A stretch of DNA of 64,000 nt from Rhynchopus sp. YZ270_cl-10 (taxonomy: Eukaryota; Euglenozoa; Diplonemea; Diplonemida; Diplonemidae): positions 496,001 through 560,000 of the forward strand of contig OZ037897.1 in the NCBI GenBank assembly GCA_964035575.1. The letters are read 5' to 3'. How positions within the stretch are numbered: the first letter of the stretch is position 1; each line of letters opens with the position of its first letter. Position numbers and translations under genes: made by a program. Of this stretch, positions 44,078 through 53,830 are shown piece by piece. Below the pieces are notes generated by a model, which saw only the letters and a list, made by a program, of their open reading frames with translations, made no database searches and had not been told where the DNA came from.

Positions 44078-45727
44078 TCACAGGGTCGGGTTCTCCAAGT
44101 TGATCCCATAATGACCCTCCAAGGCGTACAGAATCGTAGTGTACACAGGGATCAAGGCAACAAGGTTGGTCACGAACACGAAAGGGATCACGTTGAACAC
44201 AAGACTGTCCTGTGGTGTGGTGAGAGGTGAAGAGTGAATCATAGTGAACAGTGCTGTGGTGAATGTTGACGGCGCACAGTGAACAGTGATGCATGCGGCA
44301 CGTCAAAGGAAGAAGAGTTGTGCAAGTGAAGTCAGCAACCATACCTTCTGGAACGGCCATCTCCACGACCTGTGTCCCCCGTCAGCAATGTAGAAAAGCG
44401 TCCCAACCAGAATAGGACCGTACGTCATGACAAGCGACACAAAACGCAGCGAGTCGATGTAGATCTCCCCACCAAAGAGGTTGTGCCCACCCGACGGGTC
44501 GGGCAGGTGCCACGGCAGACCCAGGTCTTGGAACAGTTGTGCGTTCATGTCTGTGAAGGCAAGCACCACCAGTGCAGGGAAGCCCACACAGCAGATCGCG
44601 TCGTACGCAAGCTGTTCCACAGAGCCGTACAGTGCACCCTTCAGCGTCAGCCCGCCACGCAGGAACTCCTTCACCTCCGTCCCGTCCTTCTTTGTGACCG
44701 ACGCGTCTTCGTCCGTCTCTTCGTTCCACCCTCCTGTGTAGCACTCAGACTTTCCAAGCTTCTCACGGAAGCTGCCTGCTGTGTAGTCAAGCGGGAGTCC
44801 AGCACCACCGTAGTTGCACTCAAACTTCTGGTGGTGGATGTTGTGGAACTGGTCCGACTGCCAGATGTCTTCCACTCCCGCATGGCCACATGCAGGTGCC
44901 AGGAGATCGTGGATCAGAATCCACAACGGAAGGAAAGCAGACCCACCAAGACCGCCCAAGTACATTCCCACACCGGAAGCTCCAAAGTAGTACATGTGTT
45001 CAATTGGGTGCATCGTCAGACCACAGTACGGCTCAATGCTCACGTTCCTATGGTGAAGTGCGTGCACGTGTTTGTACAGAACATTGAAGTGGATGAGCTT
45101 GTGTGCACAGAAGAAGTGCATATCGCGCCACATAGTTCCGAACACAATCAGCCCCACCGTTGCCACCCCACCCATGGACAGCGAAAAGGCATCCCAGTCC
45201 TCAACGTAACTCTTCCGCCCTGTCGCAAAGGCGTGGATGAAGAACACATCCCACACCCCAGACTGCACACCCCCAAGCGACGCGTACCACAGGTTGTGCA
45301 CCATGCGCGACAGGGAAGGGCCGTGCTCCGTCTCAGAGAAGAACCGCTTCGACTTCTTCGCAAAGTACACTGCAACTGTCCAGAAGCCGAAGAACGCATG
45401 CGTCACACCCAGATGCAGCAACACACGTTCTTTCACGAGGTCAAACGACATTGTCTTTGCGGCTTCAGACTTTAAGTCGTATGGAAACAGGAAATACATC
45501 GCGAGTGTGATCACAAGCCAGACAAAGTTCGGAGAAAACAAGAGTTTCATTGGGCTGAGAAATCCCTTCCACCATGAGAGCGTGTACCCCTCCACCACAG
45601 TACCCCATTGTGACGTGTGCCCAGGCTTCTTCGCAAGGTCCACGTACAGCGGGACATTGAACCACCCGCCACGCACTGTGCCTGCAAACCCTTCAAAGAA
45701 CCCTATGCCCTGTGTACCTTTGCACAT
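44078..45727 (-). CDS. Sterol desaturase / fatty acid hydroxylase superfamily, copy C
   Basis: Exon 1 is 45727-44345 and exon 2 is 44209-44078, with a 135-bp intron of the same sequence as the other copies. The product has 504 residues; it lacks two residues (Pro-Ala) near the N-terminus that A and B have (MCKGTQGIG against MCKGTPAQGIG) and ends NPTL instead of NPTQ. The open frame extends upstream of this ATG, but that extension is Pro-rich and unlike the sister genes, so the conserved MCKG start is chosen. His clusters HKLIH, HALHH, HPIEH and HNIHH are intact. In the variable region it matches A over FFCAHKLIHFN and GASGVGMYLGG, and B over VSIEPYC and NIHHQKFECNYGG, so it is a mosaic of the two. 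Function as for copies A and B. Confidence 0.88.
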
Positions 45728-46242
45728 CGTGCTGCTCCTCACCCTTTTCTGTTGTCCCTGGGTTGGAGAATGAAAACTGTTTGGGGTGGGGGAAGGTGAA
45801 CACAACCGAGGGTGGGGTGGGAAACATCTTTTATTTTTCGAAGTACGTATCTGCTTTGAAGATATCCCCCCCCACCCCCGAGTCCCGTTTCCCCTCCCCA
45901 AAACAAAAGAAGAGAAGAACTAAACGGGGTTGCCTTTTTTAGAAAAAATCTGCGTGCTACCCATTTTTTGATTATTTATTTTTTTGGTGTCGACAATCGC
46001 CTAATCACCCGCTTGGGGTTAATAGGGTACTCAATGTTGGCCGGGTTGTTTTTTTGTCATTTTTTTTAATATAGAGACGCTATTGTGTAATGTCACTCTC
46101 CCCTCCCTCCTCCCCATACCCTGTGTGCACATCCACGGTTTTGCAAAAAAAAAAGGTGCTGTTATACTGCTTGGGTCTTGCTCCTCAATGAAGTGATTTT
46201 TTAAAAAAGAGATAAATTCAACGAAAGAAAGAAAGAAGAAAA

Positions 46243-46284
46243 GTTTATAAGATGATCCTAAGCCTCTCGTGCTTAGTCACCTTA
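46243..46284 (+). repeat. Short module family S3
   Basis: GTTTATAAGATGATCCTAAG followed by CCTCTCGTGCTTAGTCACCT. This is one of the cleanest copies; CTAAGC/GCTTAG can pair. Confidence 0.65.
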
Positions 46285-46480
46285 CAAAAAGAAAACATTG
46301 GACAAGACTTAGCCACCTCAATGAAGAGAGTGGTACTCTATTCTCATCACCTTTCCAATAAAAGAGAAATTGAAAAAAGATTTGATACAATGCGCATCTC
46401 TTGCACCATAATAACCTAGGCTTCTTTTAAGCCCTCCAAATCAATTTTCTGACTCTATTTTTTTTTGTATTTTTTTTTTT

Positions 46481-46550
46481 GATAAAATTGTTGGAGTAGT
46501 GTAGTTTGCCTCGGTTTGTGTTGCCACAGTTTGTGCAATATCCACTGTCC
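46481..46550 (+). repeat. tRNA-like SINE module (family S1)
   Basis: GATAAAATTGTTGGAGTAGT, GTAGTTTGCCTCGGTTTG, then GTGCAATATCCACTGTCC, following ten T. It has extra T bases compared with the copy at 56111. Confidence 0.65.
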
Positions 46551-46634
46551 AGAAGTTCACTCACGAAGAGGAATTTTTTTAAAAAAATGGTCACCTTGTT
46601 CAGGGTAGTAGCTTGAAAGGTGCACTTTTCAAAT

Positions 46635-47222
46635 GTTGCTGGTTTGCTGGTTTAGCAAAAAATTTTCCCCGGTTGAAAGCGGTCGTCGCGCGCTTCGCGC
46701 GCGCCTCCCTGCCAACCACAGAGTGGAGAGGCAAGGGTAAATTTTGCGAGACAAAGAAAATGTAATATAATCCTGTGTTAACGGAGCTTGGTCTTGCACC
46801 TTACGTTCCACTAACCGTACAAAGTCAATACGTCTTCCAGAAGCAGGGGCTGTTGCAACGGTGGTCAGTTTGAAAAAAACGGTCAACTTTTTGCAGCTTT
46901 GGTCAAGTTGCATTTGTGGCTTGCAAAATGCAAGGGGGCCCCCGAAGACATTGTGAACTCTATTTTTTTGCGGAGCAAAAAAATAATATAAAGTGGCGCC
47001 GCAGGCGAAAAAAAATAGGGTTTTGTCCAAAACATGCAGCTTTTTACACCACAGAGTCACTCAATGAACCCTTTTTAGGGGTTCGCTTACGTGTGAGGCT
47101 TTCTTCTGTGAGTGGGAAAGTGGTGCGAGGGGGCGACGAAAAACTGAATCCCGAATCCCACTTTTTTTTTTTATTTTCCCCCAAACCAGTAAACCAGCTC
47201 GTTCTGGTTTTGAAACCAGCAA
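46635..47222. mobile_element. Degenerate inverted-repeat element with GCTGGTTT words
   Basis: The left end TTGCTGGTTTGCTGGTTTAG faces a right end AAACCAGTAAACCAGC...GAAACCAGCAA. Inside is a GC-rich block (46676-46714) with GCGCGCTTCGCGCGCGC, a copy of which lies at 19572-19614, and a hairpin-prone stretch around TTTTGCGGAGCAAAA. There is no target duplication I can verify and no coding sequence. Confidence 0.5.
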
Positions 47223-47321
47223 AAGTACCCAAGCTATTTCCCTGACCTTGTTCAATGTTTGCTACCCTGTGGCACACACATACCCCCTTAGAACAGAGAA
47301 AAATAATAGTATTTAATTACT

Positions 47322-47458
47322 ATGCAATTATTTCACCATAATTGCTACGAGGAGGTGTTTTTTTCACGAGTGGTTAATTGCACGAGCGCAGCGAGTGCAA
47401 TTAACAAAACGAGTGAAAAATACACCTCCGAGTGCAATTTTCTGTGAAATAATTGCAT
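47322..47458. mobile_element. 137-bp foldback with ATGCAATTATTTCAC ends
   Basis: ATGCAATTATTTCAC at the left is exactly complementary to GTGAAATAATTGCAT at the right. Inner words GAGGAGGTGT / ACACCTCC and GTTAATTGCACGAG / GTGCAATTAAC also pair. TATTTAATT lies just outside both ends (about 47309 and 47468), a possible 9-bp target duplication with a few intervening bases. Confidence 0.75.
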
Positions 47459-47577
47459 GGAATTTGATATTTAATTGCCGTAAAATTATTTCCGAAAGCC
47501 AAAATCCGTTTTCGGCAGCCTGTGCTGTCACGGTGCGCTGGTCAGAGGTCTGACCAGGTCACCTGGTCACATTTACC

Positions 47578-47637
47578 CAGGTACACAGGTACACAGGTAC
47601 ACAGGTACACAGGTACACAGGTACACAGGTACACAGG
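47578..47637 (+). repeat. 8-bp tandem repeat GTACACAG
   Basis: About seven uninterrupted copies of GTACACAG. The corresponding place in the element at 23152-25386 has only degenerate TACCCAGTACCCAGT-like sequence. Confidence 0.9.
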
Positions 47638-48124
47638 TAAGTCGTGACAGGGCAACCACAGCCAACCCGCCAGTCACTGAGAAGTGACCAGACAGTCCAC
47701 TTGACAAACACAAAAGTGTCCAGTCACGTGGGGCATTCATGCACTGAGGAGATAAATGATCCAACAATTTACAAGAAAGCATTACTTAACCTACTGCTGG
47801 AAGTTGCCAGGTCGTAGTAACACACAAAGTGTGCCTCCGTTCGGGAATACCGGATATTCTAGAGACCAAAAAGGCCTCTTCCGCTGGTCAAGGTATAACC
47901 GAGTGAACGGCCCAAGACCCCCGTGGAGAAGTTAAATGTTGTAATGCTATCAAGTACAAACTGCGACCACTGTCTTACCCTCCTCAATGCATGGTGGAAG
48001 ATGTCTTTGACAACAAACCGAGCTCTGATTATCAATCGTTAGACTCAGAGGAATGCCTGCGGTACAGGTATCAAACCCGGGGTGTTCACAAAAGAAAAAA
48101 AGAAAAAAAATCGCGATTTTTTTT

Positions 48125-48218
48125 TTAGCCGGGTTTCCCACACAAAAAATAATTACCGTGTAATTATTTCCTATAATTACACGGTAATTATTTTTTGTGT
48201 GGGAAACCCGGCTAAAAT
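48125..48218. repeat. Near-perfect 94-bp palindrome
   Basis: TAGCCGGGTTTCCCACACAA and its reverse complement border an inner AATAATTACCGTGTAATTATTTCC that again folds on itself. It could extrude as a cruciform. It looks like a miniature foldback inserted into the 47469-48318 element. Confidence 0.85.
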
Positions 48219-48442
48219 ACCTCCACTGCAATTATTTCCAGACGTCAATTATGGCATTCTTAAAACTCCGCTCCTAGAAGGATTTTGGCTTGAGGAAATA
48301 ATTTTACGGCTATTAAATGAAATAATGACAAACCAAATAATTTGTTTGTATCGCATCTACAGATGGGGAAGCCGGAGGGAGAGGGGGGGGAAGGTAGGTA
48401 GGTGGTGAGTGCGGACAAAAAAAAAAAAAAAAAAAAAAAAAA

Positions 48443-48522
48443 GTGAAGTTGATAGTGCAAAACGCCTCTGGGACGCAGGGCACTGACACCTCCGCGGGTT
48501 ATCGAACCCGGAGTGTTGCGCT
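48443..48522 (+). repeat. tRNA-like SINE (family S2), best copy
   Basis: After 20 or more A: GTGAAGTTGATAGTGCAAAA, CGCCTCTGGGACGCAGGGC, then GCGGGTTATCGAACCCGGAG. The last part is a B-box within a 5-bp stem (CCGGGTT/AACCCGG type), as in a tRNA T-arm with two extra bases. TAGTGCAAAAC serves as A-box. Truncated copies lacking the B-box half are at 27690, 34910, 40864 and 58918. Confidence 0.7.
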
Positions 48523-48706
48523 TAAATAAAAAAGAAAGTTAACTTGAAATACAACAGCCCCCCCCCCCGCTGACAGTGTACCGCTAAAAAGAACTTGAAA
48601 AGAGTTATATGCCTCACAAATGCACATTAACATCTAAGAAAAATGAAAAGTGTGAAAAGATGAATTTGCCCTACAATACGTACACATATTCAAATACACC
48701 CCAAAG

Positions 48707-48840
48707 TGGGGTGTTCCGGGGTATGAAATTTTGGAAATCTTCATTTCAATTCACAACTCTTCACAACTTTTCACAACTCTTCACAGAAAAATGGCAAATA
48801 CTATGTTGTGAAAAGTTGTGAAGAAAACCGGAACACCCCA
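48707..48840. mobile_element. 134-bp foldback with TGGGGTGTTCCGG ends
   Basis: TGGGGTGTTCCGG at the left pairs with CCGGAACACCCCA at the right. Inner arms CACAACTTTTCACAAC and GTTGTGAAAAGTTGTG also pair; the word TTCACAACT is repeated four times on the left arm. Non-coding. Confidence 0.8.
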
Positions 48841-49590
48841 CCAAGCCATATTTTCACGCCACTTTTTTGATTTTTGGGGCTCTCTCCAACCACGAAAGCG
48901 ACCCCAAATGCAAATTTTGATTGTGGTTTGTTTGATTAATTCGACCGAGGGCAAACCCTTATATCTTTCCGAAAAATGGCGACAAAAAGCAACTAAAGCG
49001 ACGCTTGGGGTGTATAGGGTTAAATGGTGGATATTCACACATGTCTCTTTTAAAAAAATATGGACCTTACACCACGTGTCCATAGAAAACAGAAGGGAGA
49101 GACTGGACTACCAACTTTGAGAAATGTTTAAAAGACAGCAAAAAGAAGAAAATTTGAAGTTGGGGGGGGGGAAATAACATTGACGGAACAAAATGGTAAG
49201 TTGCTAAAAAAAAAAAAGCGGTAAGATCTCAAATGAGTTGCAGAAGAGTCCAACAATATGTCTGGCGTTCAAAAAAAAATAAATCCTAAAATTCGCCAAA
49301 CTGTCTTTGGACGGCCAGTTTCTTTGGAGTTTACTGTAACTCAAGCAGGATGCAAAGCGCGAACAAAAAAGCGGGGGGAAATGTGGGGTCAAACAAAATA
49401 AAGAAAAGTTGTAAGATGAAAAAATGTGCCTCCCGTCGGTGCCACATATCTAAATAAAAGGGAGGTCGTACGTGCAAACGCCTCTGCGAATGCAGGCACC
49501 GGACACTCCACATGTTGTAGGAACCACATAAAAAGAAGTGTTGTGGTCAGATGAATCTAAGCTGCCCCCCTGCTTAGGCATCCAAATATG

Positions 49591-52500
49591 CACGGTGGAG
49601 TCTACCCGGGGGGGAGTTACTCTTTTGGGGTGTCGGATTAGGGGGACTCCATAGTCCCCCTAGGGGGACTATAGAGTCCCCCTAGGGGGACTATGTAGTC
49701 CACCTAGGGGGACTATAGTCCCCCTAGGTGGACTCTTTTGGTGGGTTCTTGTGGGTTGTGGGGGCTGGTGCTGGCAGGTATGTACACACCAGGGGGGTGG
49801 TGAGGGTCCCAGATGGGGCCCAGGGAGGTAAAAGGTCATGTTGTGCATATCATTGCACAGTTTATACAGTGCAAACTGTTGTTTGCTATTAGATGCGATA
49901 CAATGACAGAGTCTTGTTGCTTATTTCCTTTCAGTCCTCAGTTCACTATGTATTTTATTATTTTTGCTACCTATTTGCCGCGTATTACGTACGTACCTAA
50001 GATGTATGTCTCTAGCATTTCATGAACTATGAAAATACCTGGTTTAGTTTGTTAAACACAGCATGCCCAAGCGAGCCGGGCAGTCCTACAAACTTCTCGT
50101 AGTCGTTCGTGGTACGCTGTGGTCTGCGGTGCCTCCCACAACACGTCCTGACCGTGCGACATGTAGTCGCACCGGTGATCACCTTTGCTGCCTTCCGGTG
50201 GAGCAAGAGGGTGGCTCGTCCTAAGCTGAGTGGAGGTTGTTCACTGAAGAGTCTGGCTGGCTCATCAGTTGGTGCATGCGTCGCCCCACCAGTTTCTCCA
50301 TCACCTTTGACACACTGCCGGTAAGGGAGATCGGGCGGTACGACGAGGGTCAGTCATGTCTTTCCCTTTTTTGTGCAGTGGCATAGCGTCGTGTAGTGCA
50401 GTGTGCCCAGGATCGGTGGTGCGCGTTCACGTCCCCGCAACCACCACCTTCCCTTGTGTGGGCAGTTCTGAAACGTTGCCGGCGGCACGTAGTGTGTCAT
50501 TTTTGTGCAGGCCTGCCGCACTTGGCCTGTGCATATTGCAGAATCGCACACCTTCCACTTCGAAGGCGAGTCTCTCCGTCACGCTGCTCTCTGGAGAAGT
50601 GAAGATGTGTTTGTATGTGCGTGTGGTGCGGACGTAGATGCCGCCTCCCGATGCCGTCGCCCCCTTCGCACGCTTTTGGATACGCATGCGTTTGTATCAT
50701 ACATAATGTGTAAACGTCGAAGCCAATGTCGCCTGTCTGGCTCGCTTTGAGTTCCTTAAGGCAGACAACGTCGTACTCTTTTTGGGCGAGCAGTAGAGTA
50801 ACACACTCTTCGTGCGAGAGAGAGCAGAGCAACGTCAGGTCTTCGTCATACACAGAGACGCCGTCTTTGCCATACGAGACAACAACACTGCCACAGGAGA
50901 ACAAGGTCCACGAAGCGCAGTCGACTTTGCGGACCACCTCCCCACCCGGAAGTGCAACCTTGAGAAGGCAATCCCCACAAGGCAGGTAGCAGCGTGTCTT
51001 GCACTGAGAGATGGCAGGCGCACCGTACACATAATTGTCCGCATCAATCAAATGAGAAGACAGGCTCGTAGGTTTCTGTGTCGAAGCCGCCAACATGCCC
51101 ACGCCTGCTACTATAGATGCAGAGCGTTCCACAACGCGACAGTGACCCGTTGTCTCCCGTATGCGTTACACTGTACTGAGCAGGACACTTGATGTCGGCC
51201 AAGCGAGGGCGGGCAAGCACAACCTGCACCCCTGCATCAAACGCCGTGTCCTGCAGACGGCACGTCAGCTTCTGCTCGTGTCGTTTGTGTCAATCCGTTG
51301 ATGTTGTCGGAGAGACACTTGAGGGGTTTGGGTCCGGGGTTAGGGAGCGTGGAGTGTATCCCAGTTGTGGAGGTGGCAGAGACCTCTTGAGAAGGGGTCT
51401 TTGCTGTCATCGCAGTGTCTTGGTTGGTGGTGACGGTGAGCTGTGCCGTCACGCTATCTGCTGCTTCAGTTCCACCAGCTGTCGCAGAAGGTCGAGGTTC
51501 TGCCTCTGCAGCTCCTCCCTCGACTCCTCTCCCTCGGCTGCAGTGGTCGTGTTGCTGCTATTTTGTTTGTGCAATGAACGAAGCAACTTTACTTACCTAC
51601 CGATCCTACTATTTCTTTTGCCCCCTTTTTTCCGGCTTGCATTGCCGTTTCGCCTCAGGCTTGGCGCTGTCGGGTGTGGCCGGGCCCGCCCTCTTCCTGC
51701 TTCTGAATCGGTGACCAGGCTGGGCCTGGCAAGCCATCACCGGCTTCCCTTGATGACACATGCGTCTTTGGGGACGGGTGTCATGATGTTAACTTAACGC
51801 ACCAGGTCTTCCCAGTGCTCGGCACGGTCTGCGTTGCGCACGCGAGGCCGCTGTTGTTAAGTGCGGCGACAAAGTCCGCGGTTGGGTGGTCTTTGGGCCC
51901 GCATGAGGAGCGACTTCTGGCGGCGCATGCGCTGCGTTCCTGGACGGGGCGTACGACAAGCCCAAAATATTTGGGTGAGGCGATCATCACCCTCCCGTGA
52001 TGCAGCAATGCTGCTTCACGAGCCTTGAGGCTGTGCTCCGGCTCAGCCACACCACCCTCTCGCGTGAGGCTGCCTGCGGCCTCATCCTCAGCGCGCCGTC
52101 GATGCCCGATACGCGACGGAGGTCGGTGTCGGGGTGCACCTCCACGAGCAGTCGCATCAGCAGGCGGGTGTTCTTGCAATCGCGTGCTGCAGTCACGGAG
52201 GTATCCACGATGTGCTTTCGCAAGCCATTTGCGTGCGGTCTTCTCGGGGGTCTTCTGCCAGGCGGGGTGGTCGCTAGCGTCCTTTAACACCGCTCGCATC
52301 ATCTGTGGTGTAGCCACCCGGTGCATCGACCTGAGTATGTTGGAGTGGAGTGCGGAGAGCGACTGTATATGTGGCGATGTAGGTGCCTGCCTGGCGCACA
52401 TGATGAAGGTGCTGGTGGGGGGAGGCCCAGGAGGGGCTGCTGCCGTAGAGGGACTCCATCATCACGACAGCGACCGAGGGTCCATCCCTGGAGTTGGGGT

Positions 52501-52953
52501 GGGTCTGGATGGTTGTAGGCCGTCGCCTTATCCAGTATGGCGACGGCTCCTTCTCTCATAGCTATACATTTCAAACATGCAAACCACATCAGGCGTTAAC
52601 AACTGAGGACTGAAAGGAAATAAGCAACAAGACTCTGTCATTGTATCGCATCTAATAGCAAACAACAGTTTGCACTGTATAAACTGTGCAATGATATGCA
52701 CAACATGACCTTTTACCTCCCTGGGCCCCATCTGGGACCCTCACCACCCCCCTGGTGTGTACATACCTGCCAGCACCAGCCCCCACAACCCACAAGAACC
52801 CACCAAAAGAGTCCACCTAGGGGGACTATAGTCCCCCTAGGTGGACTACATAGTCCCCCTAGGGGGACTCTATAGTCCCCCTAGGGGGACTCTTTGAGTC
52901 CCCCTTTAAGTCCCCCCCAAAGAGTAACTCCCCCCCGGGTAGACTCCACCGTG
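49591..52953. mobile_element. 3.36-kb element with 353-bp TIRs enclosing a LINE relic
   Basis: The left arm is 49591-49943 and the right arm 52601-52953. Tips are CACGGTGGAGTCTACCCGGG. The arms carry iterated GGGGGACTATAGTCCCCCTA words; their inner 250 bp are virtually identical, whereas a stretch near the tips differs. Each arm holds the same inward-facing ATG frame (MGPREVKGHVVHIIAQF...), identical simply because the arms are identical. No target duplication is evident. The interior is filled by a minus-strand non-LTR retrotransposon relic. Confidence 0.85.
50050..52560 (-). pseudogene. Decayed LINE-type retrotransposon (APE endonuclease plus RT pieces)
   Basis: Minus-strand pieces in the order expected for a LINE: a coiled-coil-like stretch (EESREELQRQNLDLLRQLV) near 51490-51550; an endonuclease start LKCLSDNINGL (51291-51323), where the usual Asn/Trp-Asn of the first motif is altered; YDVVCLKELK (50746-50775), where Glu-Leu fits the second endonuclease motif; GGGIYVRTT and LAFEVEGVRF (about 50480-50650); PLHKKGKDMTDP and, in a shifted frame, YRPISLTGSVSKVMEK (50263-50340), reverse-transcriptase block 2; and a downstream KAAKVITGATTC. 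The FADD catalytic region is missing, and frames change several times, so the copy is dead. About 480 bp between the first two endonuclease motifs looks foreign. The overall style recalls Ingi/L1Tc-like elements of trypanosomes; clade assignment is tentative. Confidence 0.7.
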
Positions 52954-53830
52954 TGGTGATCAAAAAACAAAAAAAAAAAAAAACCACAGTGAAAAGCTAC
53001 GCGACAGTGCAAAGTGCTTCTCTAAGAAAACAGGCACCGATGTTCCAGTGCTCCCCCTTGAGTGTTGCACTATTTCTTTTTTTTGAAAACTTGGTTTTGT
53101 ATTAGTGTTACAGAAAAAATGCGAGCAGATCACGCAGACGATATAACACGATATCATTTCCCCTCCTCAAAAGAACCACCCTGATCAGACTCGAAGCAAT
53201 AGAGAAAAAGGTAGAGGGGGGTCAGGTGGCGTTACACGACGATACTTGACATCACAAAACACAATACAAAACACAGAAAGCGTTATGCACAAACTGCTTG
53301 TCAAGTGTGCATGCCATATCATGACAAGCACCTCCGTGTACTTCATGCAGAGTATTGGTAACTCCCACCCCCACCCCCACTTTAGTGAGAACCCCCATTG
53401 TATAAGCTTCGAGATCTGTAACCAGAGCTTTGTTTTGCTTTTTTTTTATGTTCTATTTACCCGACCCTAATTCGCAATGAAAAAAGAAGAAAAAAAACAC
53501 ACCGAAAGGAAAGCTGTGTTGGGAGAGATACCGTTGTGTGTTCGTGAACACACCCCCTCCTTTTTTCCCCCACTGAATCGGGAACAAGCTGAGGGAAGAA
53601 AACGGTAGCATGCAGGGGTGTGTGGGGTGTGTGTGGGGGGGGGAGCCGGGGTCAGTGATTGTCAGGAAATACGTAGCGAGACCAATAAAATACAGAAAGG
53701 TCCAGCGTGAAGAAAAGCCACCAGGGTTCTCCGCCCCCCTAAAAAATTTGAAGATTTTCATCAAAAAAAAAAAAAAACGAAAAAAAAAAAAAGGCACGCA
53801 ATGACGCATTTAAAAATACTGGGGGGCTAC

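Larger units (their letters stand above)
47469..48318. mobile_element. 850-bp TIR element with borrowed core
   Basis: The left end ATTTAATTGCCGTAAAATTA (then TTTCC, AAGCCAAAATCC) pairs imperfectly with the right end GGATTTTGGCTTGAGG... AATAATTTTACGGCTATTAAAT. The interior 47640-48060 is about 90% similar by eye to the reverse complement of 24700-25040 in the 23152-25386 element. A palindrome at 48125-48218 and an 8-bp tandem repeat at 47578-47637 are also inside. Confidence 0.65.
45728..49590. other. Gene-free block of SINEs and foldback elements
   Basis: No gene is supported. In order: S6 relic 45987-46050, S3 46243-46284, S1 46481-46550, an inverted-repeat element 46635-47222, a foldback 47322-47458, a TIR element 47469-48318, S2 SINE 48443-48522, a foldback 48707-48840, and a further S2 relic near 49460-49520. 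The plus-strand frame at 48818-49120 shows no domain. Confidence 0.6.

Noticed and set aside
45728-45901. N-terminal extension of hydroxylase copy C
   Set aside because: Pro/Ser-rich and without counterpart in copies A and B; the conserved MCKG start at 45727 is used.
47578-47637. 8-bp tandem repeat as a CRISPR-like or telomeric array
   Set aside because: Uninterrupted short units without spacers, inside a TIR element; an ordinary microsatellite.
49813-50025. Small ORF MGPREVKGHVV..., present identically at 52528-52731 in reverse
   Set aside because: The identity is explained by the inverted arms being identical DNA; no domain and no independent evidence of coding.
51189-51797. 202-residue plus-strand frame
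   Set aside because: Antisense to the LINE relic; Ser/Leu/Cys-rich composition and no domain.
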